Under the pieces are notes generated by a model. The model did no database searches. It saw nothing but the letters and a program-made list of their open reading frames with translations, and was not told the origin of the DNA. A stretch of DNA of 54,847 nt from assembly GCA_028565635.1 (NCBI GenBank), contig JAOXYB010069166.1, forward strand, positions 1 to 54,847. The letters are read 5' to 3'. This document shows, in pieces, positions 26,001-36,889 of the stretch; the stretch's first letter is position 1, and every line of letters begins with the position of its first letter. Both the position numbers and the translations under genes were made by a program. The stretch is from Phoronis ovalis (taxonomy: Eukaryota > Phoronida > Phoronidae).

Positions 26001-27888
26001 TTTATTTACAAATTTGTTGTCAGTTTTATAAATTACATAAATATTTTAACACGTTTATGTGCACTCCGCACACAAAATCATAGCTGCCTTTATATAGATT
26101 TATAAAAGCTAGATATAAATACAAGTCGGGAAGACGTCCGTCAAACACATGTTTCGAAGCCTGTGGTATGCCCAAACTAAACATTTAGATGATTCAAAAT
26201 AGCTTACTAATTATACTATAAAGAATGACAGACAAAATAAATAAGATTAGTGATTTCAACCTAATATTAAACAAACGGACAATGATTTGCAAAATATCTG
26301 CACATAAAATCTGGGACCAACTCTGTGTTCACCCTGGTATTCAGTTCACACAGACTGGACTGGCTCAAAGTTATTCATCCATTATTCTGAATGAATGGAT
26401 TAACTTTTGATTTACAATTCCCTTTGTAAACTACAAAGCTAGCGGTGATCAAATACGAACAATGTACTGAATAAATAACAAAAGACGAAATTCATATCAA
26501 TAGACAGTTTCTATACACATTAACAAGATCAATATTAGAATAATTCCCGCGAATATAAGAGCCAATGAGAATGAAGCTCGGGGACAAAACTTGAACTTGT
26601 GCCAAATATCGATTATTCCTTTTTAAATATAATCTGTGAATAGGCTAAAAACCAGACACAACACAATTACGTTGGATCATGTGCTAAGAATCGATATTCT
26701 TTTATGGCATTATTCCAAAGAAAAGCGCAATAATAAAAAATTCCCTGTTGAGTGTGTAACTATTTTTAATCTGAAAGCTAATGATTCACCAAGATAATTC
26801 ACAATTTAGTGTGTTTATATCTAATCAAAAATCACGAAACGCCCCATTCGTCTGATTGAACAACCTGTGTAAACTCTTCATACCGTACTACAGTCAAATA
26901 CCACAGTATTATTGTACAGTCATACAAGCATGACGAATATGACATGAAGAATTTCTGAATGATAGTAAAAATGGTCTTGTGACAACAAAAGTGTGACATA
27001 ATGATTAATCTTGCTCCACCTAAAATTGCTTCAACTATAACGAAATTTCTGATGTATATGAATAATTAATGATTTTGTCCAATTACCAAAATTTTGAAGT
27101 GCTTAAACAATAAATGAACCATTTTCGTGAACTGTATATGGGCCACTTCCAATGCCTATTAACCGTACACTTGACCATTTTCCTTATCACCCACGCACTG
27201 GAATTTGATTCACAATCAATAATATTATGCGGCAGATAAGGGCAGTAATATTTACAAACATTACAACGTGGCTTTTAAAGAGTGCCTCTGATAAAAACAC
27301 AAAGGAAATGTTGAGCTACAAAACCTGTGTGCAGAATCATAATATTTTAAAATTTGTGACCAAGTGTAAACTGTCATATATATACATCTAGAAATGGCGC
27401 ATACTTATCTATGACATTAAACAATGCATATTCTGAGAACAATCAGGGAGCACTCCACCAAAATAAAAATCCAGCAAAATAGCATACTAGCTAGATAGAC
27501 AAAACAATGGATAAATTGCTGCAAGTCAAAGCTGCTTTGAAGGCTAATCTAATTTCCAACTTCGTGCAGTCATTAAACTTTACATACCTAATTTTGCATA
27601 AAAAATACATTACAATTTTTACAGGCAACTGCCCCCTCAGATTCAACATTCCCTGGAAGGTAGACATGTAATATACTTCTACATCTTTTTAATAACAGAA
27701 CACCTATCGAAGATGTTACAGCCAAGATGTGAAGTACTAGGAAACCATAAACTAGATAAGTTATCAAAAATGTTTATCCATACAACAATTTGCATTGACA
27801 CAGTTTGCATTGATAAATTTGACATATCTGTCAAGACACCGCACTTGCATCCTAGTTATCTATTCAAAACCACAGCAACCGAGTGATA
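26001..27888 (-). other. Probable 3'UTR/downstream region of the 204-residue protein gene
   Basis: About 1.9 kb without coding sequence after the stop at 27889. An AATAAA on the minus strand at 26001-26006 is a candidate poly(A) signal, but the true 3' end is uncertain. Confidence 0.3.
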
Positions 27889-28503
27889 TCAATCCAGACT
27901 TCCACCTGGTAAACTCCCGTCCAGTGAGTCCTCGCGAAGATATTGTGGTCGAGGAATGTCTATTGCACCAATGGGATGGATAATAACATTAAGTTCAGTT
28001 CTGTCTTCTGAGCTCTCATCTTCTGAATCCTGCTCTTCAAATTCTTCACGGGGTTCATCCATTTCTTGAATCGCCTCCATAACAGCATTGCTGTAAAGTG
28101 AAGAATTTGTACGAGTCCTTTGCCGTTTAGCAATAAATATTTCAGCTGCCGTAGGTGCCCCATGTTTAGGACTTACTTTTATGCTTAATCTGGGACTTGC
28201 ATTATTGGTTTCCTCTAATTTGGCTTCTTTCTTTTTCTGGAACATTTTTATAATACTGGAAAAGAAAGATTTGTCCTTGTTTTTGTTATCTTGTAACACT
28301 GGTAGACTAACAAAGTTTGGTTTCACATGCCGAGCCTGATACAGAACAGGCATGGAGTGTGTTGTATTGTTCACATTTTTATCCATTGATATCCTATCTG
28401 GGCCACTATGGTGTCTGTTTTTTTCACGGTCTCTTTTAGATTTTTTTTGTTTCTGTGAAGGCACAAAGGGCATATGACCCCCAACTGCATTTGGAAACAT
28501 CAT
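27889..28503 (-). CDS. Unrecognised 204-residue protein, basic then acidic
   Basis: I do not recognise the family. The frame is a single coding exon with a tandem ATGATG start at 28503. It is preceded by an in-place acceptor (tttctatttacag|, exon starting 28516), so the 5'UTR is spliced. Residues 17-30 are a Lys/Arg-rich run (QKQKKSKRDREKNR) that looks like a nuclear-localisation signal. Residues 73-95 are again basic around a short hydrophobic patch (FFSSIIKMF). Residues 120-145 contain a possible helix, and residues 149-168 are strongly acidic (EEFEEQDSEDESSED). There is no signal peptide, membrane segment or Cys/His cluster. The composition suggests a mostly disordered nuclear or cytoplasmic protein. 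A weak donor-like CAG|GTGGAA at 27906 near the end means a longer spliced form cannot be excluded. Confidence 0.75.
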   Translation of the reverse strand: MMFPNAVGGHMPFVPSQKQKKSKRDREKNRHHSGPDRISMDKNVNNTTHSMPVLYQARHVKPNFVSLPVLQDNKNKDKSFFSSIIKMFQKKKEAKLEETNNASPRLSIKVSPKHGAPTAAEIFIAKRQRTRTNSSLYSNAVMEAIQEMDEPREEFEEQDSEDESSEDRTELNVIIHPIGAIDIPRPQYLREDSLDGSLPGGSLD

Positions 28504-28516
28504 CTTTTGGTTAAGT

Positions 28517-29975
28517 CTGTAAATAGAAAATAAATAAACATGTTATAACAAGCTAGATACTACACTGACCTCTCACCTGGTAAGTTTCCAGTGTGTAATT
28601 GGTGATGTAACTTAAATACTAGTTCCCAAGAGAGGTCAACTACAATATAGCCAGGATAAAATTCAATTTAAACTTGGAATTTAGGTTAAATTGACCCAAT
28701 TTTTAACAGAGCAGGAACAGACATTTTAAATTATGCTGTTTAAATTAACCTTCACTATGTGAGTCTCTCTCATGAATTTGGTTTCCCTTTCGATATTAAA
28801 TCAACAAGGATCTCTGTTGTGACTGGTTATTTCTTAACTTCCCTCTTGCTTTATGAGAATGATACCAGGATATCTTGGTAAAATTCCAATTTATCAGTAA
28901 TGAACATATTGTTGCCAAGTAGCAGAAAAAAAATTATCACACACTTTCTTCTGACTCAGTCAACATATTTACTTGCCAAACAACAGGTTACTGCTATAAA
29001 CCTATTTCTAATATCTAATAATAATATGAGTTCACACCTATAATTAAAGGATTAAATACAGCACATTTTTACCTGAAATTAAACTAACTTTGTGAATGTA
29101 AGTTTAGGGAAAATTGCCAAACCAGCATCATTAAATATTGAATAAACAGCAGCTTTTTTGAAAAACAAGTCAGAAAACAGTGACACAGTTAAAAGTACAT
29201 TAAAATAGTATTTAATTTCTGTATTAAGAAAAGTTATATGTTGTTTATACCACAAGTAGCTGAATTGACATTGCTAAGCTGTGAGTAAACAGCACAACAA
29301 TTATAAATCATCCCTATTTTTTTAACATAAATCAGTAAATGATGGTTTAATTATTTAATATGTGTAGACATTTGGGTCATCATAGTCGTCACTTACCCAG
29401 ATTCAAAATCTAGTCTGACCTTAAATAACATAGGTCGAGTTGAATTCAGAGTCAAATTTCATGTGAACAATGCAGCTTTATTTCCTCACGCTTGTAAGCC
29501 AAATCCTATTTTAGACTTAAATTTTACCGGTTTATCAACAGGCTCACCTATGACTAAGCGATAATGGCAATTTCCTTTTAATATGTGTAAACAGGTAATT
29601 TCAAAAATTGCCCTGCCCAGAGTCGGTTATAAAACGGCGGAAGTAAAACACGAAACAACAAATTCGAAATGAAAAGTGAAGTAAAATTACAATTTCCATC
29701 CAGGGTTAAATTCAGCAATATTTAAAAACCAAAAGTACATCTAGCTCAGTTATTGTTTACTCCGTTGTTTACACGTGTAACACCACTGCTAGCCCAGCCA
29801 TACGTGACATACCTCAGCATGTATACTATACACCCAAAACAATGCATACAATACAGTATGGGAAATTTCAGCTTTTTATCACGGGAATTTCGATTATTTA
29901 AGCACAGGTACAGAATATACAGACTAATCTTAACTTCACACCTTATCTAAACTAGAACTATTTTAAAGTACATAC
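28517..29975 (-). other. 5'UTR intron of the 204-residue protein gene
   Basis: AT-rich, bounded by gtatgt and tttacag, with no coding sequence seen. Confidence 0.5.
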
Positions 29976-30065
29976 CTGAGTTGCGACGAAACAAGTACAC
30001 TTTTGTCTTACAACTATTAATCGTGATATGAGACTGGCGCGAGGCCAACGTGGTGATACGAACTG
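29976..30065 (-). other. Probable 5' non-coding exon of the 204-residue protein gene
   Basis: A strong donor (CTCAG|gtatgt, intron starting at 29975) closes a relatively CpG-containing segment on the minus strand. The only good acceptor downstream before the coding exon is at 28516. The upstream (5') limit of the exon is not defined; 30065 is approximate. Confidence 0.5.
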
Positions 30066-30584
30066 TGTTAGAATAGTTTAAGAAATAAATCACTAGGGGA
30101 GGCAGGTAACACTTGGCAATTTTCCTAGAAATTTTCCCAAGTATTTATGATGAAGACAATTAATATATATGCACTTTAATAACGAAATATGAAAGGATAA
30201 CTTAGCCAGATAAGCTTTTGTGATAAATAACGGAATAATTAAAATACAAATTAGTGTCAAAACTTATAGCTAATATTGAATTTCCTGCCCATATTTGCTG
30301 ACACAAAAATATGTCACCCTCTGTCTGGTAACTATAGACTGTTCCAGTCTCAAACATTCACAATGACGGTATCAATGAGTTTGTACTATCAGCATACGTC
30401 ACAGGCCGCTAAGACAGTCGGAAGTACTCGATCAGTAAGCATAGCTGCGGCATCTAATGGTTAGAAAATCAACCTGCCGGTACTATTCTATGACAACCAT
30501 CAAAGCAGCAAATGACTGGCAAAGAGAACGGCAACAATTCTTAATGCAATAATTAAAAATACCTTGAAAAAATAATGCGACATT

Positions 30585-30590
30585 TTTATT
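30585..30590 (-). terminator. Candidate poly(A) signal for the SLC25A34/35-like gene
   Basis: The nearest AATAAA on the minus strand after the stop codon at 31187, about 600 nt downstream. If used, the foldback element at 30681-31042 would lie within the 3'UTR. Confidence 0.3.
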
Positions 30591-30680
30591 TGAAAATGAG
30601 TCACATTTTCCACAAAATATATTGATAAATATCATTACTGCAGTATGTGAAGTAAAAGAGTATTTTTAAAGAAATTGCAA

Positions 30681-31042
30681 CAGGCCTACCTAACCAGCGT
30701 AGACTCCGAACCGTCAGTCCACACTCCCGCACCTGATTCCTACCATTGGAACCATTTTTCCGGATTTTGCACCGAAATTTCTCGAACCGTGTTTCCGCAC
30801 AAGTTGTCAAGAATTCCTACAGATTTCCGGAGCTTCGGACCTCAGTGCTGTTCGACAAGTGTTCTAGTCTCCGGAAACCTATACGAGTTCATGAATTGCA
30901 ACTTGTGCGAATCTACGGAAACGACGGTTCGTGTAGCAGGAATTTCGGTGCGAAACCCGGAAAGAGGGTTCGAGTGGTGGGGAACAGATGCGCGAGTGCA
31001 GATTGACGGTTCGAGTCTACGTACGCTGGTTAGGTAGGTCTG
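30681..31042. mobile_element. 362-bp foldback/MITE element with TGCAA target duplication
   Basis: The termini are inverted repeats: left CAGGCCTACCTAACCAGCGT, right (reverse complement) CAGACCTACCTAACCAGCGT. Homology continues inward as an imperfect palindrome over almost the whole element (GAACCGTCA, GCACCGAAATT and CGCACAAGTTG recur on the opposite strand). It is flanked by TGCAA direct repeats at 30676-30680 and 31043-31047, consistent with a target-site duplication. It is clearly more GC- and CpG-rich than its surroundings. No transposase is present, so it is non-autonomous. The superfamily is uncertain. The short open frames inside it on both strands are not genes. Confidence 0.88.
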
Positions 31043-31186
31043 TGCAACAACGTAGACAATTCCTCGTAATGGAGAGACTGGCCACATAAATGAATCCTTA
31101 TTATACTAATTTCGCAGCGAAACCAAATAAAAAAGGCGAAGCATTTTGGTTACCTGAATTTCACTATTTACATGCAATTCTTTTGC

Positions 31187-31612
31187 TTAGAAAGGTCCCC
31201 ATTCCATCTCGTACTCTTCATGGTGACTAACGTGGTATTCTGATAATTCTTCCAATGTCCTAATCCAATGCGACGAAGTCACTGGTATACTAATATCCTT
31301 CTGATCTGCGGAATATATATTAAATAACAACCTCAGTTCATCCCAAAACACAAGACTCAGCACTGTGTGTGGGAATAAACGAAAAAACATTGCTGAAACT
31401 CCTTTGTAGAATCCCAATGGCCCTTCCGTGTACCATATTTTATAAACGCAATCCAACCAGTTGCGGTAGTAAAGTCCTTTTCCTTTTATATCGGTACCCT
31501 GATTAAAAAGACGCACAGCTATTACATCAAATGGCTGCATGGCAAACACTATGCACACTCCGCTAAGAATGCTACCAGAAAGCGAGTTCATAAAAGTCCC
31601 ATCTTCAAAAAT
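31187..31612 (-). CDS. SLC25A35: SLC25A34/35-like exon 6
   Basis: Acceptor atatttag|, stop at 31187-31189. Encodes helices five and six with the third signature QPFDVIAVR, then the acidic C-terminal tail. Confidence 0.95.
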   Translation of the reverse strand: MFEDGTFMNSLSGSILSGVCIVFAMQPFDVIAVRLFNQGTDIKGKGLYYRNWLDCVYKIWYTEGPLGFYKGVSAMFFRLFPHTVLSLVFWDELRLLFNIYSADQKDISIPVTSSHWIRTLEELSEYHVSHHEEYEMEWGPF

Positions 31613-34600
31613 CTAAATATAAAAAAACAGACATAACTGGCTGTGGATGTTGGTCGGTTCGATAAATAAAAGAAGAAAATAAACTACATTTTTTGTTTTA
31701 GGTCATACAAGATGTCAGGCCTCGATTGAAGCACCCTATAAGCGTGCTGAAATATCAATGTCAGATCAAGAAAGAACACAGATTTTGTTTCCAAAATGTC
31801 CTGGTGGCGAAAACTACAACCAGTGTGTTTATTATACGCCCGGATTATACGCGACATGGTGCGTCGTTCTATAATTGGTGCAATTGAAATTAACAGCTTA
31901 TGTACCTTTCATATAAATGATTACATCGTACATCACTGCTGTACACTCTTACGTCACTCTTACCCCTGCGCGGTGCATGATATCTTTAGCAACAGCAAAT
32001 GTAGCCAATTCAACCGAAGATCCGGCTGTTACTCGTATTATTAAACCATTTGCGCCACGCCATAAGCCCTGTAATCAAAAACACAACAATATAAAACATA
32101 ACGCGTTTGATACGTATTTTCAATCAGAAATAATGGTTGGTTTGAAAAATCTTCGTCTTATTGGTAAAAATTTAAAAGTCACTCACATCCATGGTCCAAA
32201 ATTTTAGATATAATAAAAAATTAAGACTTTAGTATCATACCTTTATACCAAATTCAGAATAAATACTTCTAACTGCTTGCCTAAAATTTTCATGATTGTG
32301 TTGATATCCAACGGCTATCGCAGCATTTGCTCTCGACTGGAAATGGGTCTTTATCTGAAAAAGTAGCGTGGATTGCAAATTCTTAGAAATCAGCGCTCCA
32401 CGCGGTGAAAGGTGACTTCTAATATTAGCTGATTACAACCCTTCGCGTGGTTGCTACTTTGTGCATTTCTTGACTGCATACAGAGAGACCCGTATTGGAC
32501 AGGCCAAAATAAATGAAATGCATTAACATTTCAAACATTCTTTCTATATGAATACAATCGATATGTAACTGATATCAATATATTTGTTACTGTCTTCCTC
32601 ATACCTCAGCAATCTTACTAGGTTATTCTACACACAAAATTGTACAAGAGAAAAGTTTAAAAATAATAAATTATTTTTTTATGAAACGTACAAATGCTGC
32701 TTATGCTATGATATCGCGTCACTTATAAGTCGTATAGTATCTATATAAAGTAAACATATGAAAAAAGATATATTTTAAAACAATTAACTTATATTTATTT
32801 TTTACAAATTTCCGGCTTATAGAACTGATTATATAATGTAATACCCGATAATGTTTCAGGCTACATTAAAAATCACAACAACAACAATTTGGATCAAAAT
32901 GCATCTCAATTTTCTATTGCCGTGCTCTTTGTTTAGAGCAATACATCAAAAACTTATCATTAACGGGTAGAAATGAAAGATACAGACGTGAAGCAACAAG
33001 TAACCGTCTCGTGCAGCAATAACTGACTGTATACTACATTAACGATTATAAATGAAAGATACAGACGTGAAGCAACAAGTAACCGTCTCGTGCAGCAATA
33101 ACTGACTGTATACTACATTAACGATTATAAATGAAAGATACAGACGTGAAGCAACAAGTAACCGTCTCGTGCAGCAATAACTGTCTGTATACTACATTGA
33201 TTTATAAGCAAATGTACATTTTCACTTTTAACAATTCAAGTTTAAACTTAGTTTTATTCTGCTTTGGTATTTTTTTTTCAAAATCGAAAGTTATTATAAT
33301 TAATAACTAAAATTCAACCACTAACAAACTCAGATAGAACCCCGGATAGAACATGCCCCTAGATCTGCCACGAGACGTTGTAAATTTGATTCCCCGTCAC
33401 CCAGTTTTTACGAATATCTGTACATCCTCACAAAATAGTTCTACAATTGACTACTATTTTTTCTTCTGGTATTGTTTTTGTTGTTTACCATCATGGATGG
33501 GCTAGCTATTGCACTTGCTACAGTTCCAGCAAGAGCGCCAGCGAATGCCGTCCTCAGTAAGCTGACTTTGCCATCATCATTTTCTGAACGTACCAAATTT
33601 GAATTTAGTATGGCCTAGAAAATAAAAGGTTATAGATTGAGAAAGGCATTGGCATCTAGCCTCTAAATAAGTATTGATAACGAATCATTCTTGGTTTAAT
33701 TTAACAGTTTTCAGCGAAGCACCGTCAAATGTCAAGTTGTGACTAACCTGTATATACGAGGTTTAAAGGAAAACATGTGCTGCTGCTATTATGCAGAGGT
33801 GTGCATCGGGTTAATGTATTTATTTTTTAAAATTAATGAACTCGATATCAACCACCTATATTCATGTAAGGTAGATAACTGAAAAGAACAATAATCATTT
33901 GCATAATTTGTTACCTCTAGAGAGGGAAAATATCAGAAATATTAAAACAACTTTTAAATTTGTCGTAAAACAATAATATGGCTACAAAGACATACGGCAT
34001 AAACTCCTCTTCTGATGCTATTGAGCGAAAATTGGTAGACCAGAGCTGGTGTTAAGCCTTTCTGTAAACCTCGTACACCATCAATGCGACCAATAGTATA
34101 GAAGGCATGAAAGACATTTCTAGAGAACAAAATATGTTCTATATCAACCATATCATGCACCATGCATGCCAATACGAATAGTTCAGCAGTTTGTAAATTG
34201 TATATTGTAGATATATAATATCTACGGTTTTTAATTTTTATCCGGTTTTAAGTATACGCCCAGGTGGTAAATAAGACATCTTTATTTTAAAATATAACAG
34301 AGATTATATCGCATAAAGCTGTCTCTGCAAAAGGTGATAATCAGTAAACCATGTTTATTGTTATAGCGAATAAAGTCTGTCAATCCCACACTTCAACACA
34401 TTTCTGAATGAATCGCTGGAGCATGCCGAGAATTATGGGACTGTTCATTCATAAAATCTCATGGGCTCGACTGGGTTCGTTTTACTACGCTAGCTACCTA
34501 TAGCGCATGCAAATGGTATATTGCACTGGATTGGTTCAGTCAATTAATATTTTCAACTGCAGTGACTTTGGTCCCGAGAAATCACAGTACATACCTGTAC

Positions 34601-34725
34601 GTAACATGGTATTGCCCTTTTGCTTTAAGCTCTCCTTGTAACTGTATGCGAGTTTTTACTACATCTAATGGATTGCTGAAGAGCACTGCTCCACAGGACG
34701 CCAAACCCCCAAGAACGTATTCCAT
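31187..34725 (-). CDS. SLC25A35: Mitochondrial carrier, SLC25A34/35-like, complete, 6 exons
   Basis: This is an inner-membrane transporter of the SLC25 family; the substrate of the 34/35 branch is not settled. CDS exons are 34595-34725, 33996-34119, 33489-33614, 32241-32354, 31964-32068 and 31187-31612. They total 1026 nt (341 residues plus stop). All junctions are GT/AG; the first intron is phase 2, the rest phase 0. The three tandem carrier repeats are visible. The first has NPLDVVKTR. The second has a degenerate signature, ASPSMMIKTH, where vertebrate paralogues also lack the acidic residue (SPIYMVKTH). The third has QPFDVIAVR. Other landmarks shared with human SLC25A34/35 are [32 protein letters not shown] and [14 protein letters not shown]. 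The C-terminus runs about 40 residues past the last helix and is acidic and His-rich ([17 protein letters not shown]). The features of both vertebrate paralogues are mixed, as expected for a pre-duplication gene. Confidence 0.95.
31964..32068 (-). CDS. SLC25A35: SLC25A34/35-like exon 5
   Basis: Acceptor gattacag|, donor GGG|gtaaga. Encodes the [10 protein letters not shown]...GSSVELATF segment (fourth helix), 35 residues. Confidence 0.93.
32241..32354 (-). CDS. SLC25A35: SLC25A34/35-like exon 4
   Basis: Acceptor ttttcag|, donor AAG|gtatga. Encodes [20 protein letters not shown] and the following matrix helix, 38 residues. Confidence 0.93.
32958..33194. repeat. 79-bp tandem repeat, 3 copies, in carrier intron 3
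   Basis: Exact 79-bp period (CATTAACG at 32958, 33037 and 33116). The copies are nearly identical, and each contains GATACAGACGTGAAGCAACA and GTAACCGTCTCGTGCAGCAA. The first copy differs slightly at its left end (CGGGTAGAA against CGATTATAA). Confidence 0.95.
33489..33614 (-). CDS. SLC25A35: SLC25A34/35-like exon 3
   Basis: Acceptor ttttctag|, donor ATG|gtaaac. Encodes 42 residues with the Gly/Ala-rich third helix ([17 protein letters not shown]). Confidence 0.92.
33996..34119 (-). CDS. SLC25A35: SLC25A34/35-like exon 2
   Basis: Acceptor ttctctag|, donor GCC|gtatgt. Encodes the matrix loop and second helix ([14 protein letters not shown]...SIRRGVYA). Confidence 0.93.
34595..34725 (-). CDS. 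SLC25A35: SLC25A34/35-like exon 1
   Basis: Start codon at 34725; encodes the first transmembrane helix and the first carrier signature NPLDVVKTR. It ends in a split Arg codon (TACAG|gtatgt). Confidence 0.93.
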
Positions 34726-34779
34726 ACTATACAAATTGTATCAAGAAATTGTTAAGGACTCAAGACACAAAAAATACTG

Positions 34780-34780
<1 letters not shown>

Positions 34781-34816
<36 letters not shown>
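34781..34816. repeat. (TA)18 microsatellite
   Basis: About 36 bp of pure TA dinucleotide, 56-91 bp upstream of the carrier start codon, so in its 5'UTR or core promoter. Confidence 0.97.
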
Positions 34817-34821
<5 letters not shown>

Positions 34822-35552
34822 ACAATATTAATCACATACATGCTTATGCTACGTTTATGTACCGTTTTTGTTTAATGAGAAATCACGTCTCTTAGAAGCC
34901 AGTTTGAAGGTGCTTCTAGTCGAAATGGGCTTATATTCGGGAATCGGTTTCTTAAGCTTACTAAGCATTTCTCCCCAGGCATTTTCCTTGATATAATGTA
35001 GAGCGATGTAACCTAAATTACGACTTTTAAGCACAAAACAAAATCTAAACTTTCAATCTTAACACTCAGCTTATAAATCTTTAAAAACATGGAAAGAGGG
35101 TTTCTACAACTTCATGTATAGCCATATCTCCATATAAAATATCCTATAGATCGGTTACTTAGCAAGTCCAGGGTTCATATACTTTGGACATATTTTACGG
35201 TTGCAAAAACAACTTGTGAGTTTAATCAAGTTGATTTTAGTATGCAAAGATAGGCATCGTAGAAATACCAGAAATACATACATTGATCAGCCCGATATTC
35301 TACGGAGACACGTTGAACAATGCCTATCTGACACCCGTTTAAGCGCAGCAAATTCAAACGGTGTATGTAACCGGATTATCCTGCAGCCATAATGGGATTT
35401 ACCTCATCTTAATATTATCGTTGAAAGGATCAAAGTCAACTCTTAAGTAGATAGCCCAAGTCACCTGGTTCAATAACTTTGATAAAAACAGATATTACCG
35501 AATAATCTGTCCGCATGTGGGCCTTCTACTCCTGCGCACATTTCCCGATCAC

Positions 35553-35667
35553 TCTTTCACTTTTTTGACAAACATTGGATCTTTCTGAGCAATAATATTT
35601 TTATATATATCAGTAGGAAAGATAATCATTTATATATAAACTTATGTTGCTTGTCAAAAAGTGAAAG
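35553..35667. repeat. Short inverted repeat, possible MITE remnant
   Basis: TCTTTCACTTTTTTGACAAA at 35553 is matched in reverse complement by TTGTCAAAAAGTGAAAGA at 35651-35668. The loop of about 78 bp is AT-rich. No target duplication found. Confidence 0.5.
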
Positions 35668-36699
35668 ATTGCGGTGGTGAAGATAGTTTGTCCCAATCAA
35701 CGCCTATCTTCGTTGATAACTTTCCTCATCAGAGGGCGTTACATGTCATAAGTCTGGAATTGGCAACGAGGTGGCAATGAAAACTTAACGATATGTGCAC
35801 GTGACAAACCAAGAACTTAATAGAACAACCGTAAGGAACCATAGTGTGATGTGCACTTACCAACAAGTGTTTCCTATATAAAATAATAATTTTATTTTAT
35901 CTGGTCATCAGACGGCGATGAGCAATGCGTTAGATTGATTGTGAGCGATAAAAAGCTATGATGCGTAAGAACATAATAGATACGCCAGTAAAAAAGGATA
36001 ATGGTTTGGGTTACTACTCCTAGCTGCTGGTCTGTGTATCAGCTATAAGATACTGAACGGGATCAAAAATGTACTAAACTTCTCGCCTACTAAAAAAAAA
36101 TCAGTTTAAATTGGCTCCCACTTAGAAGAGTATAATCAATGGGTGTCGATACTTTATATAGAGCTTTAGTTTATTCATTGGTATTATCAAACAAATTATG
36201 TTAACACTATATATGTAATACGATATTAAACAAACCCCATCTGTGGCTAGCAGTGAAACCCAAAGGACGAGTGAGAGAGTTAATTTTGTCTCACACCTGT
36301 ATTACACAACTATGCGCGTCTTATAATACATCGCATGGTACATAATTAAAAAGATCAGCTGAGGCTATGTAAAATCACCTACTCGATATCTCATAAACGG
36401 TACATTTATTAGTTTTTGTATGTTGAAATTACATTACAACAATGCCTGTGAGTTTACTATAAACACAAAGCACAAATTAAAACTACGAAAAAGTAGATCA
36501 CTGCAGAGCTGCAATGGCCAAGGTGTATAGTACGTTCGTATATTTATGGGATGAGGGGAAGAGATTCAACTCCCATCCCATACGAAGTTGAAAAAAAACA
36601 GCTCCCGTTTCCCGAAATTTTCCACCCGGAATCAAATGAATAGTTTTTTCAATAAATATCCTAGACGGTACAAGGAAATAAAACGGCCGCAGGTTTATT

Positions 36700-36889
36700 T
36701 ATGCTGCGGACTGAGTAATAACTAAGAATAGAGTCATACTCAGTTTAATCTGAGAGATAAGCGTCACTGCTATTCGTGGCTTTACCCCCAGCGATCGCCA
36801 GTAACACTCTTCTAACAACATCAACTACAGCAACTATCCAGTTCATATCAAGTCACCAGAGTGTGTTATACTCTGTAGTCTACACGGTA
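36700..36889 (+). other. Possible 5' non-coding exon upstream of the 3CxxC gene
   Basis: A locally CpG-containing segment closed by a strong plus-strand donor (ACACG|gtaagtac near 36889). An acceptor-like ctaccag at about 41548 could receive it. No evidence beyond the splice signal and composition. Confidence 0.2.

Noticed and set aside
30950-31020. GGTTCGAGT words resembling a tRNA T-arm
   Set aside because: No acceptor stem or anticodon arm; the words belong to the foldback element's repeated arms.
30675-31087. Several overlapping frames of 81-120 residues on both strands
   Set aside because: All lie within the palindromic foldback element and reflect its higher GC content, not a gene.
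33954-34172. Stand-alone 72-residue minus-strand protein
   Set aside because: Only the central part is coding (carrier exon 2); both ends are intron read-through.
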